DNA of 64,000 nt. Origin: Antricoccus suffuscus. Its GTDB lineage: Bacteria; Actinomycetota; Actinomycetes; Mycobacteriales; Antricoccaceae. A program made the position numbers and the translations under genes. Positions 7,957 through 16,186 of the stretch are shown here, piece after piece. A model generated the notes under the pieces. That model worked only from the letters and a program-made list of their open reading frames with translations. It had not been told where the DNA came from and made no database searches. Location: assembly GCF_003003235.1 (NCBI RefSeq), contig NZ_PVUE01000015.1, forward strand, positions 1 through 64,000, given 5' to 3'. How positions within the stretch are numbered: position 1 is the stretch's first letter; each line of letters opens with the position of its first letter.

Positions 7957-8415
7957 CTATTTGGGGCCGGGTTTGCCCGGTAGCGTCATCGCGGTCAACT
8001 GTGCGGTGCAGCAGCGATTGCCCGCGTCGTCGGTGATCACGATCTGAAACGTCTTCAACGTGCGGCCCAGGTGAATCGGAGTGGCCACGCCGGTCACGGT
8101 CCCGCTGGTCGCCGACCGGTGGTGCGTCGCCTGGAGTTGGATGCCGACGCTATAGGTCCCGGCGGGGGAGTTCACCGCTGCGCCCATCGAGCCGAGCGAC
8201 TCGGCCATGGCCGCGCTTGCCCCGCCGTGCAACAGACCCATGGGCTGGATGTTGCCCGCGACCGGCATCGTGGCGACGAGCCGCTGCGGATTCCAGTCAC
8301 GCATGACCAGGCCTAGCTTGTCGTCCATTTGCCCATCCGGGCGGAATCGCTTCATCAGATGGGCCGGCGGCCCCGAGACCGGCTCGGTGGTCTCGACTGG
8401 TTCGGAAGATGTCAT
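7957..8415 (-). CDS. PaaI-like hotdog-fold thioesterase
   Basis: A 152-residue single-domain hotdog protein. The conserved catalytic-region segment is GLLHGGASAAMAESLGSMGA (about 61-80), with the HGG-x6-E arrangement of the PaaI/YdiI group. Such enzymes hydrolyse acyl- or aryl-CoA thioesters; the substrate is unknown. It is divergent from polA: the two start codons are only 23 bp apart, so the promoters must overlap. A second, unrelated-looking PaaI-type gene lies at 17322. Confidence 0.85.
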   Translation of the reverse strand: MTSSEPVETTEPVSGPPAHLMKRFRPDGQMDDKLGLVMRDWNPQRLVATMPVAGNIQPMGLLHGGASAAMAESLGSMGAAVNSPAGTYSVGIQLQATHHRSATSGTVTGVATPIHLGRTLKTFQIVITDDAGNRCCTAQLTAMTLPGKPGPK

Positions 8416-8425
8416 GGCGCAACCC

Positions 8426-8431
8426 TAGACT
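8426..8431 (+). promoter_or_regulatory. Minus-10 box (TAGACT) for leaderless polA
   Basis: TAGACT is followed by 7 nt and then the GTG start of polA, placing the expected transcription start at or next to the start codon. No Shine-Dalgarno sequence fits in between. Confidence 0.5.
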
Positions 8432-8438
8432 CGAGGGC

Positions 8439-11132
8439 GTGACTACCCCGAATCGGCTCCTGCTCCTCGACGGGCACTCGCTCGCCTACCGTGCGTTCTT
8501 TGCGCTACCCGTCGAAAACTTCTCCACCACCGATGGTCAGCCCACCAATGCGGTCTACGGATTCACCTCCATGCTGATCAATGTGCTGCGCGACGAGCAG
8601 CCCACCCACCTGGCGGTCGCGTTCGACCTGTCGCGCAAGTCGTTTCGCACCGAGCAGTACGACGGTTACAAGGCCAAGCGAGCAGCCTCACCGAGCGAGT
8701 TCAACGGCCAGGTGAGCCTGATTCAGGAAGTGCTCGACGCGCTGAAGATCCGCTGGGTTACCGCGCAGGGTTTCGAGGCCGACGACATCCTCGCGACGCT
8801 GACGGCGCAAGCGCGCGCCGCGGACCTCGACGTACTCGTGTGTTCTGGTGATCGCGATGCCTTCCAGTTGGTCGACGACCACGTCACTGTCCTCTATCCC
8901 AAGCGGGGAGTGTCCGACCTCTCGCGGATGACCCCGGCGGCCGTCACCGAGCGGTACGGCGTCGGCCCGGACCGCTACCGGCACCTGGCGGCGCTGGTCG
9001 GTGAGGACAGCGACAACCTGTCCGGCGTACCGGGGGTGGGCCCCAAGACGGCGGCCAAGTGGATCAATAAGTACGGCTCGCTTGATGAGATCATCGAAAA
9101 CGTCGGTGAGATCAAGGGCAAGGTCGGCGATGCGGTCCGCGAATATCTTCCCGACGTGTTGCGCAACTTCGAGCTCAACCGGCTGCTGCCGGATCTTGAC
9201 CTCGGCGTCGAGGTCGACGAGCTGCAGATGCAGGGCTGGGACCGCGACGAGGTGCATAAGGTCTTCGACTCGCTTCAGTTCCGGGTGCTGCGCGACCGCC
9301 TTTACGAGACGCTGACCTCGGCCGAGCCTGAGGCGACCGACGGCTTCGAGTTCGAGGCCACGACCCTCCAGCCGGGGGCGCTCGCCGACTGGCTCGCCGC
9401 CAACGCGACCGGGGCGGCGCCGGTGGGACTGTCGCTGCGCGGCACCTGGGGACGGGGGACCGGGGAGCTGACCGGCATCGCGCTCGCGGTCCAGGACGGC
9501 GCCTCGGCGTACGTCGACTTGCGACCGGAGCAGCTGACGGCCGCCGACGACGCGGCGCTCGCCGGCTGGCTCGCCGATGCAAAAGTTCCTAAAGTCATCC
9601 ACGATTGCAAGGGGCCACTCCTGGCGATCGCCGCACGCGGCTGGTCGCTGGCCGGGCTGCGCAGCGACACCGCGCTGGCGGCGTACCTCGTCGCGCCGGG
9701 ACAGCGTTCGTTCGACCTGGCCGACCTCGTGCTGCGGCACCTGCAACGCGAGCTGGCCTCGCCCAGTGACGCCTCCGCCAAGCAGCTGACCCTTGACGGC
9801 GGCGAGGACGAGGCCGACGAGCAGATCGCCGCAGAGCACATCGCGCGGGCAATCGGCACCGTTCAACTGGCCGTCGTACTGGACACGGAGCTCGCCGATC
9901 GTGGCGCGACGTCGCTGCTGCAGGACATGGAGCTTCCGCTGGCTACTTTGCTTGCAGAGATGGAAATTCGCGGCATCGCAGTCGATTCGGACTACCTCGA
10001 GTCGTTGTCCGACCAGTTTGGCAACGAGGTGCGCGCGGCCGCCGACGACGCCTACTCGGTGATCGGTCACGAGATCAACCTCGGCTCGCCGAAGCAGCTG
10101 CAGGTCGTGCTGTTCGAGGAGCTCGGCCTGCCGAAGACCAAGAAGATCAAGAGCGGCTACACCACCGACGCCGACGCGTTACGCGGGCTGCTCGAACAGA
10201 CGCAGCACCCGTTCCTCGAATACCTCATGCGCCACCGCGATGTCACCCGGCTCAAGTCGGTCGTGGACGGCTTGCTGCCGCTGGTCGATGACGTCGGCCG
10301 GATCCACACGACGTTCCAGCAGACCATCGCCGCGACCGGGCGGCTGTCCTCGACGGACCCCAACGTGCAAAACATTCCGGTGCGTACCGCGGAGGGTCGG
10401 CAGATCAGGCACGCGTTCGTCGTAGGGCCCGGCTACGAGTCGCTGATGACTGCCGACTACAGCCAGATCGAGATGCGGATCATGGCGCACCTGTCCGGCG
10501 ACGAAGGACTGATCGAGGCGTTCACGACCGGCGAGGACCTGCACACGTTCGTTGCGTCGCGGGCGTTCGGCGTAGACGCGTCCGCGGTCGACGCGGAGAT
10601 GCGGCGGCGTACCAAGGCCATGTCGTACGGCCTGGCCTACGGGTTGTCGGCGTACGGGCTGTCGCAGCAGCTGCGCATCACCCCGGCGCTCGCGCGCGAG
10701 CAGATGGACGCCTACTTCGAGCGGTTTGGCGGCGTCCGTGACTACTTGCACGATGTCGTCGAACAAGCTCGGATGACCGGCTACACCGAGACCATCATGG
10801 GTCGCCGGCGTTATCTGCCGGACCTCACCAGCGATAACCGGATGCGCCGCGAGATGGCGGAGCGGATGGCTCTCAACGCGCCCATCCAAGGGTCGGCCGC
10901 GGACATCATCAAGGTCGCGATGCTCAATGTCGAAAAGGCGTTGGCCGCGGCGAAGACCAAGTCCCGGCTACTGCTGCAGGTCCACGACGAGCTCATTCTC
11001 GAAGTCGCCAAGGGGGAGCGCGCTCAGGTCGAGAAGATCGTCACCGAGTCGATGGCCGGCGCGTGCGCGCTCGACGTACCGCTGGATGTGTCGGTCGGGT
11101 ACGGCGCGACCTGGGACGCCGCGGTCCACTAG
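8439..11132 (+). CDS. polA: DNA polymerase I
   Basis: An 897-residue repair and Okazaki-fragment polymerase. The 5'-3' exonuclease domain (about 1-290) starts NRLLLLDGHSLAYRAFFALP and has SGDRDAFQL and the helix-hairpin-helix VPGVGPKTAAKW. The middle 3'-5' exonuclease-like domain (about 310-490) lacks the usual metal-binding acidic residues, as in other actinobacterial Pol I, so proofreading is probably absent. The polymerase domain has motif A DYSQIEMR (about 673), motif B RRRTKAMSYGLAYG (about 722) and motif C QVHDELI (about 848). GTG 8439 is chosen over the ATG 30 nt upstream because it gives the family N-terminus and fits a leaderless promoter. It overlaps the convergent methyltransferase by 4 nt. 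Confidence 0.96.
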   Translation: MTTPNRLLLLDGHSLAYRAFFALPVENFSTTDGQPTNAVYGFTSMLINVLRDEQPTHLAVAFDLSRKSFRTEQYDGYKAKRAASPSEFNGQVSLIQEVLDALKIRWVTAQGFEADDILATLTAQARAADLDVLVCSGDRDAFQLVDDHVTVLYPKRGVSDLSRMTPAAVTERYGVGPDRYRHLAALVGEDSDNLSGVPGVGPKTAAKWINKYGSLDEIIENVGEIKGKVGDAVREYLPDVLRNFELNRLLPDLDLGVEVDELQMQGWDRDEVHKVFDSLQFRVLRDRLYETLTSAEPEATDGFEFEATTLQPGALADWLAANATGAAPVGLSLRGTWGRGTGELTGIALAVQDGASAYVDLRPEQLTAADDAALAGWLADAKVPKVIHDCKGPLLAIAARGWSLAGLRSDTALAAYLVAPGQRSFDLADLVLRHLQRELASPSDASAKQLTLDGGEDEADEQIAAEHIARAIGTVQLAVVLDTELADRGATSLLQDMELPLATLLAEMEIRGIAVDSDYLESLSDQFGNEVRAAADDAYSVIGHEINLGSPKQLQVVLFEELGLPKTKKIKSGYTTDADALRGLLEQTQHPFLEYLMRHRDVTRLKSVVDGLLPLVDDVGRIHTTFQQTIAATGRLSSTDPNVQNIPVRTAEGRQIRHAFVVGPGYESLMTADYSQIEMRIMAHLSGDEGLIEAFTTGEDLHTFVASRAFGVDASAVDAEMRRRTKAMSYGLAYGLSAYGLSQQLRITPALAREQMDAYFERFGGVRDYLHDVVEQARMTGYTETIMGRRRYLPDLTSDNRMRREMAERMALNAPIQGSAADIIKVAMLNVEKALAAAKTKSRLLLQVHDELILEVAKGERAQVEKIVTESMAGACALDVPLDVSVGYGATWDAAVH

Positions 11133-11992
11133 CGTGCGGGTTTGTGGGCGGCGTAGATCGCGGTCCCGGGTATCCATTTCGCGCGGTCCGAGCTCCACTG
11201 CCCCCACACGACCTGCCGGCCGGGCACCCATTCGGGTTCGATGATGTCGTCGAGCACGAGCCCGGCAGCGACGATGTCGCGGACCCGCTGGCCGATCGTG
11301 CGGTGGGTCTCGATGTACGTCGGTCGGTCGTTGTCATCGACCTCGAGGTAGGCGCGAGGGTCAAAGTACGACGTATGCACCTGCAAGTCGCGGGCCGACG
11401 GGCTGTCCGGGAAGATCCAGCGGATCGGATGGTTCGTGGAGAAGACGAACCTGCCGCCCGGTCGCAGCACCCGCGCGGCTTCGGCCATGACTTCCTCCGG
11501 ACGCGCGACGAACGCGATGGCGCCGAAGGCCGAGACGACGAAATCAAAGCTGGCGTCGGCGAATGGGAACCGGCAGGCGTCGGCCTGCACGAGGGGTACG
11601 TCGATCCCGGTGCCCGCATTGAGCCGCAACGCGTGTCGCAGCATCCCACCGGACAGGTCGAATCCCACTGCGTTGGCGCCGACCGACTGAAGCCAGCGGG
11701 AGACCGGCGCCGTGCCGCAGCCCACCTCAAGGATCGTCGTGCCGACCAGATCTGGCGTCGGACCCAGCAGCTGTACGTCGGACTCGCGCAGGCCCTCCGG
11801 GCACCACAACAGGTCGACGTCGCCGAGGTCAGCGGCGTGTTCGGCCACATAGTTGTCCGCATCGAGATCCCACCAGTGGCGCGATGCGCGCCGCGACTCG
11901 TCGGGCTCGACGCGGCGGTGCTGCACCGCGGCGGTTGTGCCGAGCTCTCCGCCGGCGGTGGGTGTGTGCTGCTCGCGAGGCCGTTCGGTCAT
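11129..11992 (-). CDS. Class I SAM-dependent methyltransferase
   Basis: A 287-residue Rossmann-fold methyltransferase. Motif I is ILEVGCGTAPVSRWL (E/D-x-G-x-G), motif II region NAVGFDLSGGML, motif post-I VQADACRFPFADASFDFVVS, and motif III LRPGGRFVFSTNHP. This is the UbiE/Methyltransf_11 type; the substrate cannot be inferred. The N-terminal 40 residues are polar and contain RASRHWWDLDADNYVAEH, a common actinobacterial variant. ATG 11992 is chosen over an in-frame TTG at 12001. The stop codon lies inside the end of polA (4-nt convergent overlap). Confidence 0.85.
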   Translation of the reverse strand: MTERPREQHTPTAGGELGTTAAVQHRRVEPDESRRASRHWWDLDADNYVAEHAADLGDVDLLWCPEGLRESDVQLLGPTPDLVGTTILEVGCGTAPVSRWLQSVGANAVGFDLSGGMLRHALRLNAGTGIDVPLVQADACRFPFADASFDFVVSAFGAIAFVARPEEVMAEAARVLRPGGRFVFSTNHPIRWIFPDSPSARDLQVHTSYFDPRAYLEVDDNDRPTYIETHRTIGQRVRDIVAAGLVLDDIIEPEWVPGRQVVWGQWSSDRAKWIPGTAIYAAHKPAR

Positions 11993-12001
11993 GGCGTCCA
12001 A

Positions 12002-12287
12002 TTCTGCTGTGAGCAGGGCAACCCGCTCTTCAATGGAGGTGGGGGTAGTCTCTGCGGCTTCCTGTGCGTACGATAAACGGTGCGCTACGGGTCTGCGCGT
12101 TCCCAGAATGGAGTGGACCGCGCTCGAAATGTTGTTTGTTGCTCGGTTTCGGCCAGTCGTAAGACGTTGGCTGGGTGTCGATCAGTTCTGATCATATTGC
12201 CCACCTCAGGTCGCGGGTGCACGCGGCGGTTCGAAAAGGGCCCTGGCAGCACACCGATCAATTGTCCGCACCGGAGCAACCCTCTAC
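12002..12287 (+). promoter_or_regulatory. Upstream region of rpsA
   Basis: Intergenic gap of 286 bp between the divergent methyltransferase and rpsA. It is less GC-rich than the flanks. Possible minus-10 boxes are TACGAT (about 12066) and CATATT (about 12193). A small inverted repeat GATCAG-TT-CTGATC sits at 12180-12193. I cannot choose the true promoter. Confidence 0.35.
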
Positions 12288-13775
12288 ATGACCGCAACCA
12301 CCCAAAGCACCACCAACGCACCAACCGCCTCTGGCACCCCGCAGGTCGCCATCAACGACATTGGCTCGGCTGAAGATTTCCTCGCCGCCGTCGACGCGAC
12401 CATCAAATACTTCAACGACGGAGACATCGTCTCCGGCACCATCGTCAAAGTTGACCGCGACGAGGTTCTCCTCGATATCGGCTACAAGACCGAAGGTGTC
12501 ATCCCGTCGCGCGAGTTGTCGATCAAGCACGACGTCGACCCCAATGAGGTCGTGACCGTCGGTGACGAAGTCGAAGCCCTCGTCCTCCAGAAGGAAGACA
12601 AAGAAGGCCGCCTGATCCTGTCCAAGAAGCGTGCGCAGTACGAACGCGCGTGGGGCAAGATCGAAGAGCTCAAGGAAGCCGACGAGCCAGTCAAGGGCAC
12701 GGTCATCGAGGTCGTCAAGGGTGGACTCATCCTGGACATCGGCCTGCGTGGCTTCCTCCCGGCGTCGTTGGTCGAGATGCGCCGCGTGCGCGATCTGCTG
12801 CCGTACGTCGGCCGCGAGATCGAAGCGAAGATCATCGAGTTGGACAAGAACCGCAACAACGTCGTGCTGTCACGTCGTGCGTTCCTGGAGCAGACCCAGT
12901 CCGAGGTCCGCAGCGAGTTCCTCAACCAGCTGCAGAAGGGGCAGGTCCGCAAGGGCGTTGTCTCCTCGATCGTCAACTTCGGCGCGTTCGTCGATCTTGG
13001 CGGCGTCGACGGTCTGGTCCACGTCTCGGAGCTGTCCTGGAAGCACATCGATCACCCGTCCGAGGTTGTCGAAGTCGGCCAGGAAGTCACCGTCGAGGTC
13101 CTCGAGGTCGACCTGGAGCGCGAGCGTGTGTCGCTGTCGCTCAAGGCGACTCAGGAAGACCCGTGGCGTCAGTTCGCGCGTACCCACCAGATCGGTCACG
13201 TCGTGCCCGGCAAGGTCACCAAGCTCGTTCCGTTCGGCGCGTTCGTGCGGGTCGAGGACGGCATCGAGGGTCTGGTCCACATCTCCGAGCTGGCCGAGCG
13301 TCACGTGGAGATCCCAGAGCAGGTTGCTCAGGTCGGCGACGAGCTCATGGTCAAGGTCATCGACATCGACCTCGAGCGTCGCCGCATCAGCCTGTCGCTG
13401 AAGCAGGCCAACGAGGGCGAGGGTGGCGAGAAGCCGGAGTTCCACCCCGAGGCCTACGGCATGGCCGCGTCGTACGACGAGCAGGGCAACTACATCTACC
13501 CCGAGGGCTTCGACGCGGAGACCCAGGAGTGGCTGGAAGGCTACGACAAGCAGCGTGAGGAGTGGGAGCGTCAGTACGCCGAGGCGCAGGCTCGCTACGA
13601 GACTCACATGAAGCAGATCGACTCGGCTAAGGAAGCCGACGCCGAAGCTAATGCCGAGCAGGGTGGCGGTGGCGGCGGTTCCTACGCTTCTACCTCCGAT
13701 GACAGCTCCGGCACGCTTGCTTCCGATGAGGCGCTCGCCGCGTTGCGCGAGAAGCTCGCCGGTGGCGGAGAGTAA
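12288..13775 (+). CDS. rpsA: 30S ribosomal protein S1
   Basis: A 495-residue RNA-binding ribosomal protein with four S1 (OB-fold) repeats at about 42-112, 130-200, 215-285 and 302-372, as usual in Actinobacteria (six in E. coli). The repeats show GxVxxxxxxGAFVDL-type cores such as VNFGAFVDLGGVDGLVHVSE. The C-terminal part is Glu/Tyr-rich and then Gly/Ser-rich, and ends ASDEALAALREKLAGGGE. It helps load mRNA on the 30S subunit; leaderless mRNAs depend on it little. The 286-bp upstream gap probably holds its promoter. A strong terminator follows. Confidence 0.96.
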   Translation: MTATTQSTTNAPTASGTPQVAINDIGSAEDFLAAVDATIKYFNDGDIVSGTIVKVDRDEVLLDIGYKTEGVIPSRELSIKHDVDPNEVVTVGDEVEALVLQKEDKEGRLILSKKRAQYERAWGKIEELKEADEPVKGTVIEVVKGGLILDIGLRGFLPASLVEMRRVRDLLPYVGREIEAKIIELDKNRNNVVLSRRAFLEQTQSEVRSEFLNQLQKGQVRKGVVSSIVNFGAFVDLGGVDGLVHVSELSWKHIDHPSEVVEVGQEVTVEVLEVDLERERVSLSLKATQEDPWRQFARTHQIGHVVPGKVTKLVPFGAFVRVEDGIEGLVHISELAERHVEIPEQVAQVGDELMVKVIDIDLERRRISLSLKQANEGEGGEKPEFHPEAYGMAASYDEQGNYIYPEGFDAETQEWLEGYDKQREEWERQYAEAQARYETHMKQIDSAKEADAEANAEQGGGGGGSYASTSDDSSGTLASDEALAALREKLAGGGE

Positions 13776-13792
13776 CTAGCCGCACCAACAAC

Positions 13793-13824
13793 GAAACCCC
13801 CGAGCCGATTGGCTCGGGGGTTTC
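13793..13824 (+). terminator. Intrinsic terminator of rpsA
   Basis: Perfect 14-bp stem: GAAACCCCCGAGCC pairs with GGCTCGGGGGTTTC around loop GATT. The descending arm ends in TTTC. It follows the rpsA stop by 17 nt. Confidence 0.85.
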
Positions 13825-13853
13825 GTCGTTGTTCGAGGAACTATTTCCGGCGT

Positions 13854-14084
13854 CTACAGAGACATGATGAGCGCGAACGCCGGCTTCGCGCGCTCGCCGG
13901 TGGCGGCGAACCAGGCGAACGAGTGGCGGGCGCGCCGCGTGGAGAACAGCCGGAACCAGCGTCGGGGCTTGCTGTGCATCGTGTAAAACTCGCGGACCGC
14001 GGGCAGGTCACGGCAGTAGACGCGGTCCGCTCGTCCGAAGCGATGCCTGCCGGCGCGTCCGTGAGGCAGCGTATGGCGTGCCAT
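13854..14084 (-). CDS. Small basic hypothetical protein
   Basis: A 76-residue protein not recognised by me. It begins MARHTLPHGRAG and is rich in Arg, His and aromatic residues (RVYCRDLPAVREFY, PRRWFRLFSTRRARHSFAWF). The case for a real gene is the GGAGG 11 nt upstream of the ATG on the minus strand, and a protein composition unlike a random shadow frame. The ORF can be extended 18 nt to a TTG, but that start would absorb the ribosome-binding site. No transmembrane segment or known motif. It converges with the rpsA terminator. Confidence 0.45.
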   Translation of the reverse strand: MARHTLPHGRAGRHRFGRADRVYCRDLPAVREFYTMHSKPRRWFRLFSTRRARHSFAWFAATGERAKPAFALIMSL

Positions 14085-14184
14085 TGCGAAAATCGCCTCC
14101 AATCAAAATGCGTCGGATCTGCGTGACCCGAGGTCGGATTCGGTGTGTAGTTTGCAGTGGTGAAGCAGCAGTTTTAGTTGTGTG

Positions 14185-14234
14185 ACTTCTGTGGCAGAAG
14201 TGACTGATGGTAGTACCGCTCATAGACTATGAGC
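14185..14234. promoter_or_regulatory. Two tandem perfect palindromes upstream of coaE
   Basis: ACTTCTG-TGG-CAGAAGT (14185-14201) and GCTCATAG-A-CTATGAGC (14218-14234) are each 17 bp. Their centres are 33 bp apart, close to three helical turns. They lie between the divergent small gene (start 14084) and coaE (14314), so they could be operators for either. No regulator is known to me for these words. Confidence 0.5.
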
Positions 14235-14313
14235 CGCCTTGCGCGAACAGCCGTAGGCACGCCGTGGCCGCGACGCGGGCGAGATCACGTTTTCATCAAC
14301 GAAGGAGGCGCGG

Positions 14314-15216
14314 GTGCTGGATATTGGGCTGACCGGCGGGATCGGATCGGGTAAGAGCGCCGCGAGTACGGCGTTTCGGGAGCTGGGCGCGGTCATCATC
14401 GACGCCGATCAGATCGCTCGGGAGGTCGTCGAGCCGGGCAGCGATGGTCTCGAGCAGATCGTGAGAACGTTTGGTGCAGACCTGCTCGATCCGCAAGGCG
14501 CGTTGGACCGACCGGCGCTCGCGGAGATCGTCTTCGGCGACGACGAGGCCCGCGCGAAACTCAATGCGATCGTGCATCCGCTGGTTCGGCAGCGCAGTAG
14601 CGCACTGAAACAGCAGGCCGCGCCGGACGCCATCGTCATCAACGACATCCCGCTGCTCGCCGAAGGCTCGATGGCCGCGGCTTTTCACCTGGTTGTGGTC
14701 GTGCACACGCCTCGTGACGTACGCCTGAAGCGGCTCATCGAGTCGCGCGGAATGGTCGAGTCCGATGTGCGCGGCCGGATGGCTTCGCAAGCCTCCGACG
14801 CGGACCGGTCGCGGATCGCCGATGCACTTCTCGACAACTCCGGCACTCCACAGGACCTTGTCGCCGCCGCCACGGCGTTGTGGCGGGACCGGCTCAAGCC
14901 CTACGCCGACAACCTCGCGGCGGCGCGTCCGGCCGCGCACGCTTCGGAAACTGTGTTGGATGAATCGGCCAGGCAACGGGCGCTCGCGCGAGTGACCTTC
15001 GCCGCAGCGGCCGTCGACGATGCGGCAACAACGACGTATCTCGACGAAACCACAATCGGGGTTCGCCCGTCAGACCCTGGTAACAAAACCTCATTGGTAC
15101 GCCGTTTCGGTGAAGCGGGCTGGTTTACCGGCGATCCGGATTCGACCGCTCCGCTGCGCAGTTCCGATCCGCGCGTACCACTGGACCTACACATCGGCGA
15201 CCCGAGCGCCAGGTAG
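14314..15216 (+). CDS. coaE: Dephospho-CoA kinase with a C-terminal extension
   Basis: A 300-residue enzyme for the last step of coenzyme A synthesis (ATP-dependent phosphorylation of the ribose 3'-OH). The N-terminal 195 residues are a normal CoaE: P-loop GLTGGIGSGKS at 5-15, DADQIAREVV, NDIPLLAEG, and the LID-region HTPRDVRLKRLIESRG. The remaining 100 residues are an extra domain ending LRSSDPRVPLDLHIGD. Mycobacterial CoaE carries a full GrpB (UPF0157) domain there, and this tail looks like a reduced version of its end (inference). GTG start preceded by GAAGGAGG. Confidence 0.92.
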   Translation: MLDIGLTGGIGSGKSAASTAFRELGAVIIDADQIAREVVEPGSDGLEQIVRTFGADLLDPQGALDRPALAEIVFGDDEARAKLNAIVHPLVRQRSSALKQQAAPDAIVINDIPLLAEGSMAAAFHLVVVVHTPRDVRLKRLIESRGMVESDVRGRMASQASDADRSRIADALLDNSGTPQDLVAAATALWRDRLKPYADNLAAARPAAHASETVLDESARQRALARVTFAAAAVDDAATTTYLDETTIGVRPSDPGNKTSLVRRFGEAGWFTGDPDSTAPLRSSDPRVPLDLHIGDPSAR

Positions 15217-15286
15217 TCTATCGAGTGAGTTCGCGCTGGTAGGCGGGCGCTCGCATGGTGATGAAACACGACGAGAGGCATGACAC

Positions 15287-15982
15287 GTGGCACCCAACAA
15301 GACGATGAACCGCGCCGTGGCGATATCGGCGGCAATGGGTGCCGCGCTTTTCGGGATTGCCGCCTGTACGTCGACCGTGACGGGCACCGCGTCTCATGCG
15401 CCCGGCGCGTCAACCAGTGGCGGCAGCAGCACGTCGTCCGGCGGTTCGGGCAGCAGCTCCGGCGGCTCTAGCAGCAGCAGCAGCGACAACAGCAGCTCGC
15501 CCGACTCGTCGTCCAGCAGCAGCTCCGCTGGCGGCGGTGGCGGCGGCCCGCAGAGCCCACAGGACGCGGCCAAAGCGCCCGGCGAGCCGTTTAAGTACAA
15601 GAACGGCGTCGAGGTCAAGCTCGGGACGCCAGTTCCCAAGGACTACCCCAACGCCGGCGACGTGCTCAGCGACGAGGAGGGTCGTGCCTTCCCGATCACC
15701 GTCACCAACCCGAGCGACAAGACGATCGACATGTCGTCGTACCGGAGCAAGACGAAGGTCTACTGCGGCGACAATTTCTCCAACAGCGAATGGGTTATCG
15801 ACGATGCCCCCGAGGTCGGTACGCCGACGATCGCACCTGGGGCCACGTCGAACTACGAGCTAGCCGTCGCGGTCAAGAAGACGGACTTTGGCAGCCAGTG
15901 CGTCGTTAGCATCATCTTCGCCGTTGAGGGTGTGGACGCCACCAGCATCGATCCCGCGAAGTTCGTGATCGCGGTCAGCTGA
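15287..15982 (+). CDS. Secreted lipoprotein with a Ser/Gly-rich linker
   Basis: A 231-residue predicted lipoprotein. The signal peptide (1-26) ends in a lipobox, FGIAAC, with Cys about 27. A low-complexity Ser/Gly linker spans about 38-85. The globular C-terminal 130 residues (from about GEPFKYKNGVEVKLGTP) have the alternating beta pattern and position of DUF4352-type immunoglobulin-like domains (ITVTNPSDKTIDMSS). Likely anchored on the outer face of the membrane; function unknown. A strong terminator shared with tRNA-Val follows. Confidence 0.75.
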   Translation: MAPNKTMNRAVAISAAMGAALFGIAACTSTVTGTASHAPGASTSGGSSTSSGGSGSSSGGSSSSSSDNSSSPDSSSSSSSAGGGGGGPQSPQDAAKAPGEPFKYKNGVEVKLGTPVPKDYPNAGDVLSDEEGRAFPITVTNPSDKTIDMSSYRSKTKVYCGDNFSNSEWVIDDAPEVGTPTIAPGATSNYELAVAVKKTDFGSQCVVSIIFAVEGVDATSIDPAKFVIAVS

Positions 15983-16006
15983 CCTGCAAGACCTGACCCG
16001 GACACC

Positions 16007-16045
16007 AAAAGAGCCGCACCGACGTGTTGTCGGTGCGGCTCTTTT
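16007..16045. terminator. Bidirectional intrinsic terminator
   Basis: AAAAGAGCCGCACCGAC pairs perfectly over 17 bp with GTCGGTGCGGCTCTTTT around loop GTGTT. The T-run on one strand and A-run on the other let it stop both the lipoprotein transcript (plus) and the tRNA-Val transcript (minus), whose 3' end is 8 nt away. Confidence 0.88.
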
Positions 16046-16052
16046 AGCTCGG

Positions 16053-16124
16053 TGGGCGATACTGGGTTCGAACCAGTGACCCCTTCGGTGTGAACGAAGT
16101 GCGCTACCACTGCGCCAATCGCCC
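16053..16124 (-). tRNA. tRNA-Val(CAC)
   Basis: A 72-nt cloverleaf on the minus strand. Acceptor stem GGGCGAT/ATCGCCC, anticodon stem CTTCG/CGAAG with loop TTCACAC (anticodon CAC, reads GUG), T-arm ACTGG-TTCGAAC-CCAGT, discriminator A. CCA is not encoded. It differs from tRNA-Val(GAC) at 17088 by only three bases. Confidence 0.95.
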
Positions 16125-16186
16125 GAGTTGGGTGCGCCGTAGGACGCGATCGCAAATACTACCGCAGCCGCTGAGCCGCTGTGCGA

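Noticed and set aside
8688-10070. 460-codon open frame opposite polA, and similar long antisense frames at 2093-3328, 25247-26851 and 60885-62372
   Set aside because: Each lies fully opposite a gene with clear family motifs. Stop-free antisense frames are expected in GC-rich DNA, and the translations are low-complexity Arg/Ala/Gly/Val mixes with no motif.
13809-14126. 105-codon plus-strand frame after rpsA
   Set aside because: It starts inside the rpsA terminator, has no ribosome-binding site and is Arg/Gly/Ala-rich; the opposite frame at 13854-14084 has better start signals.
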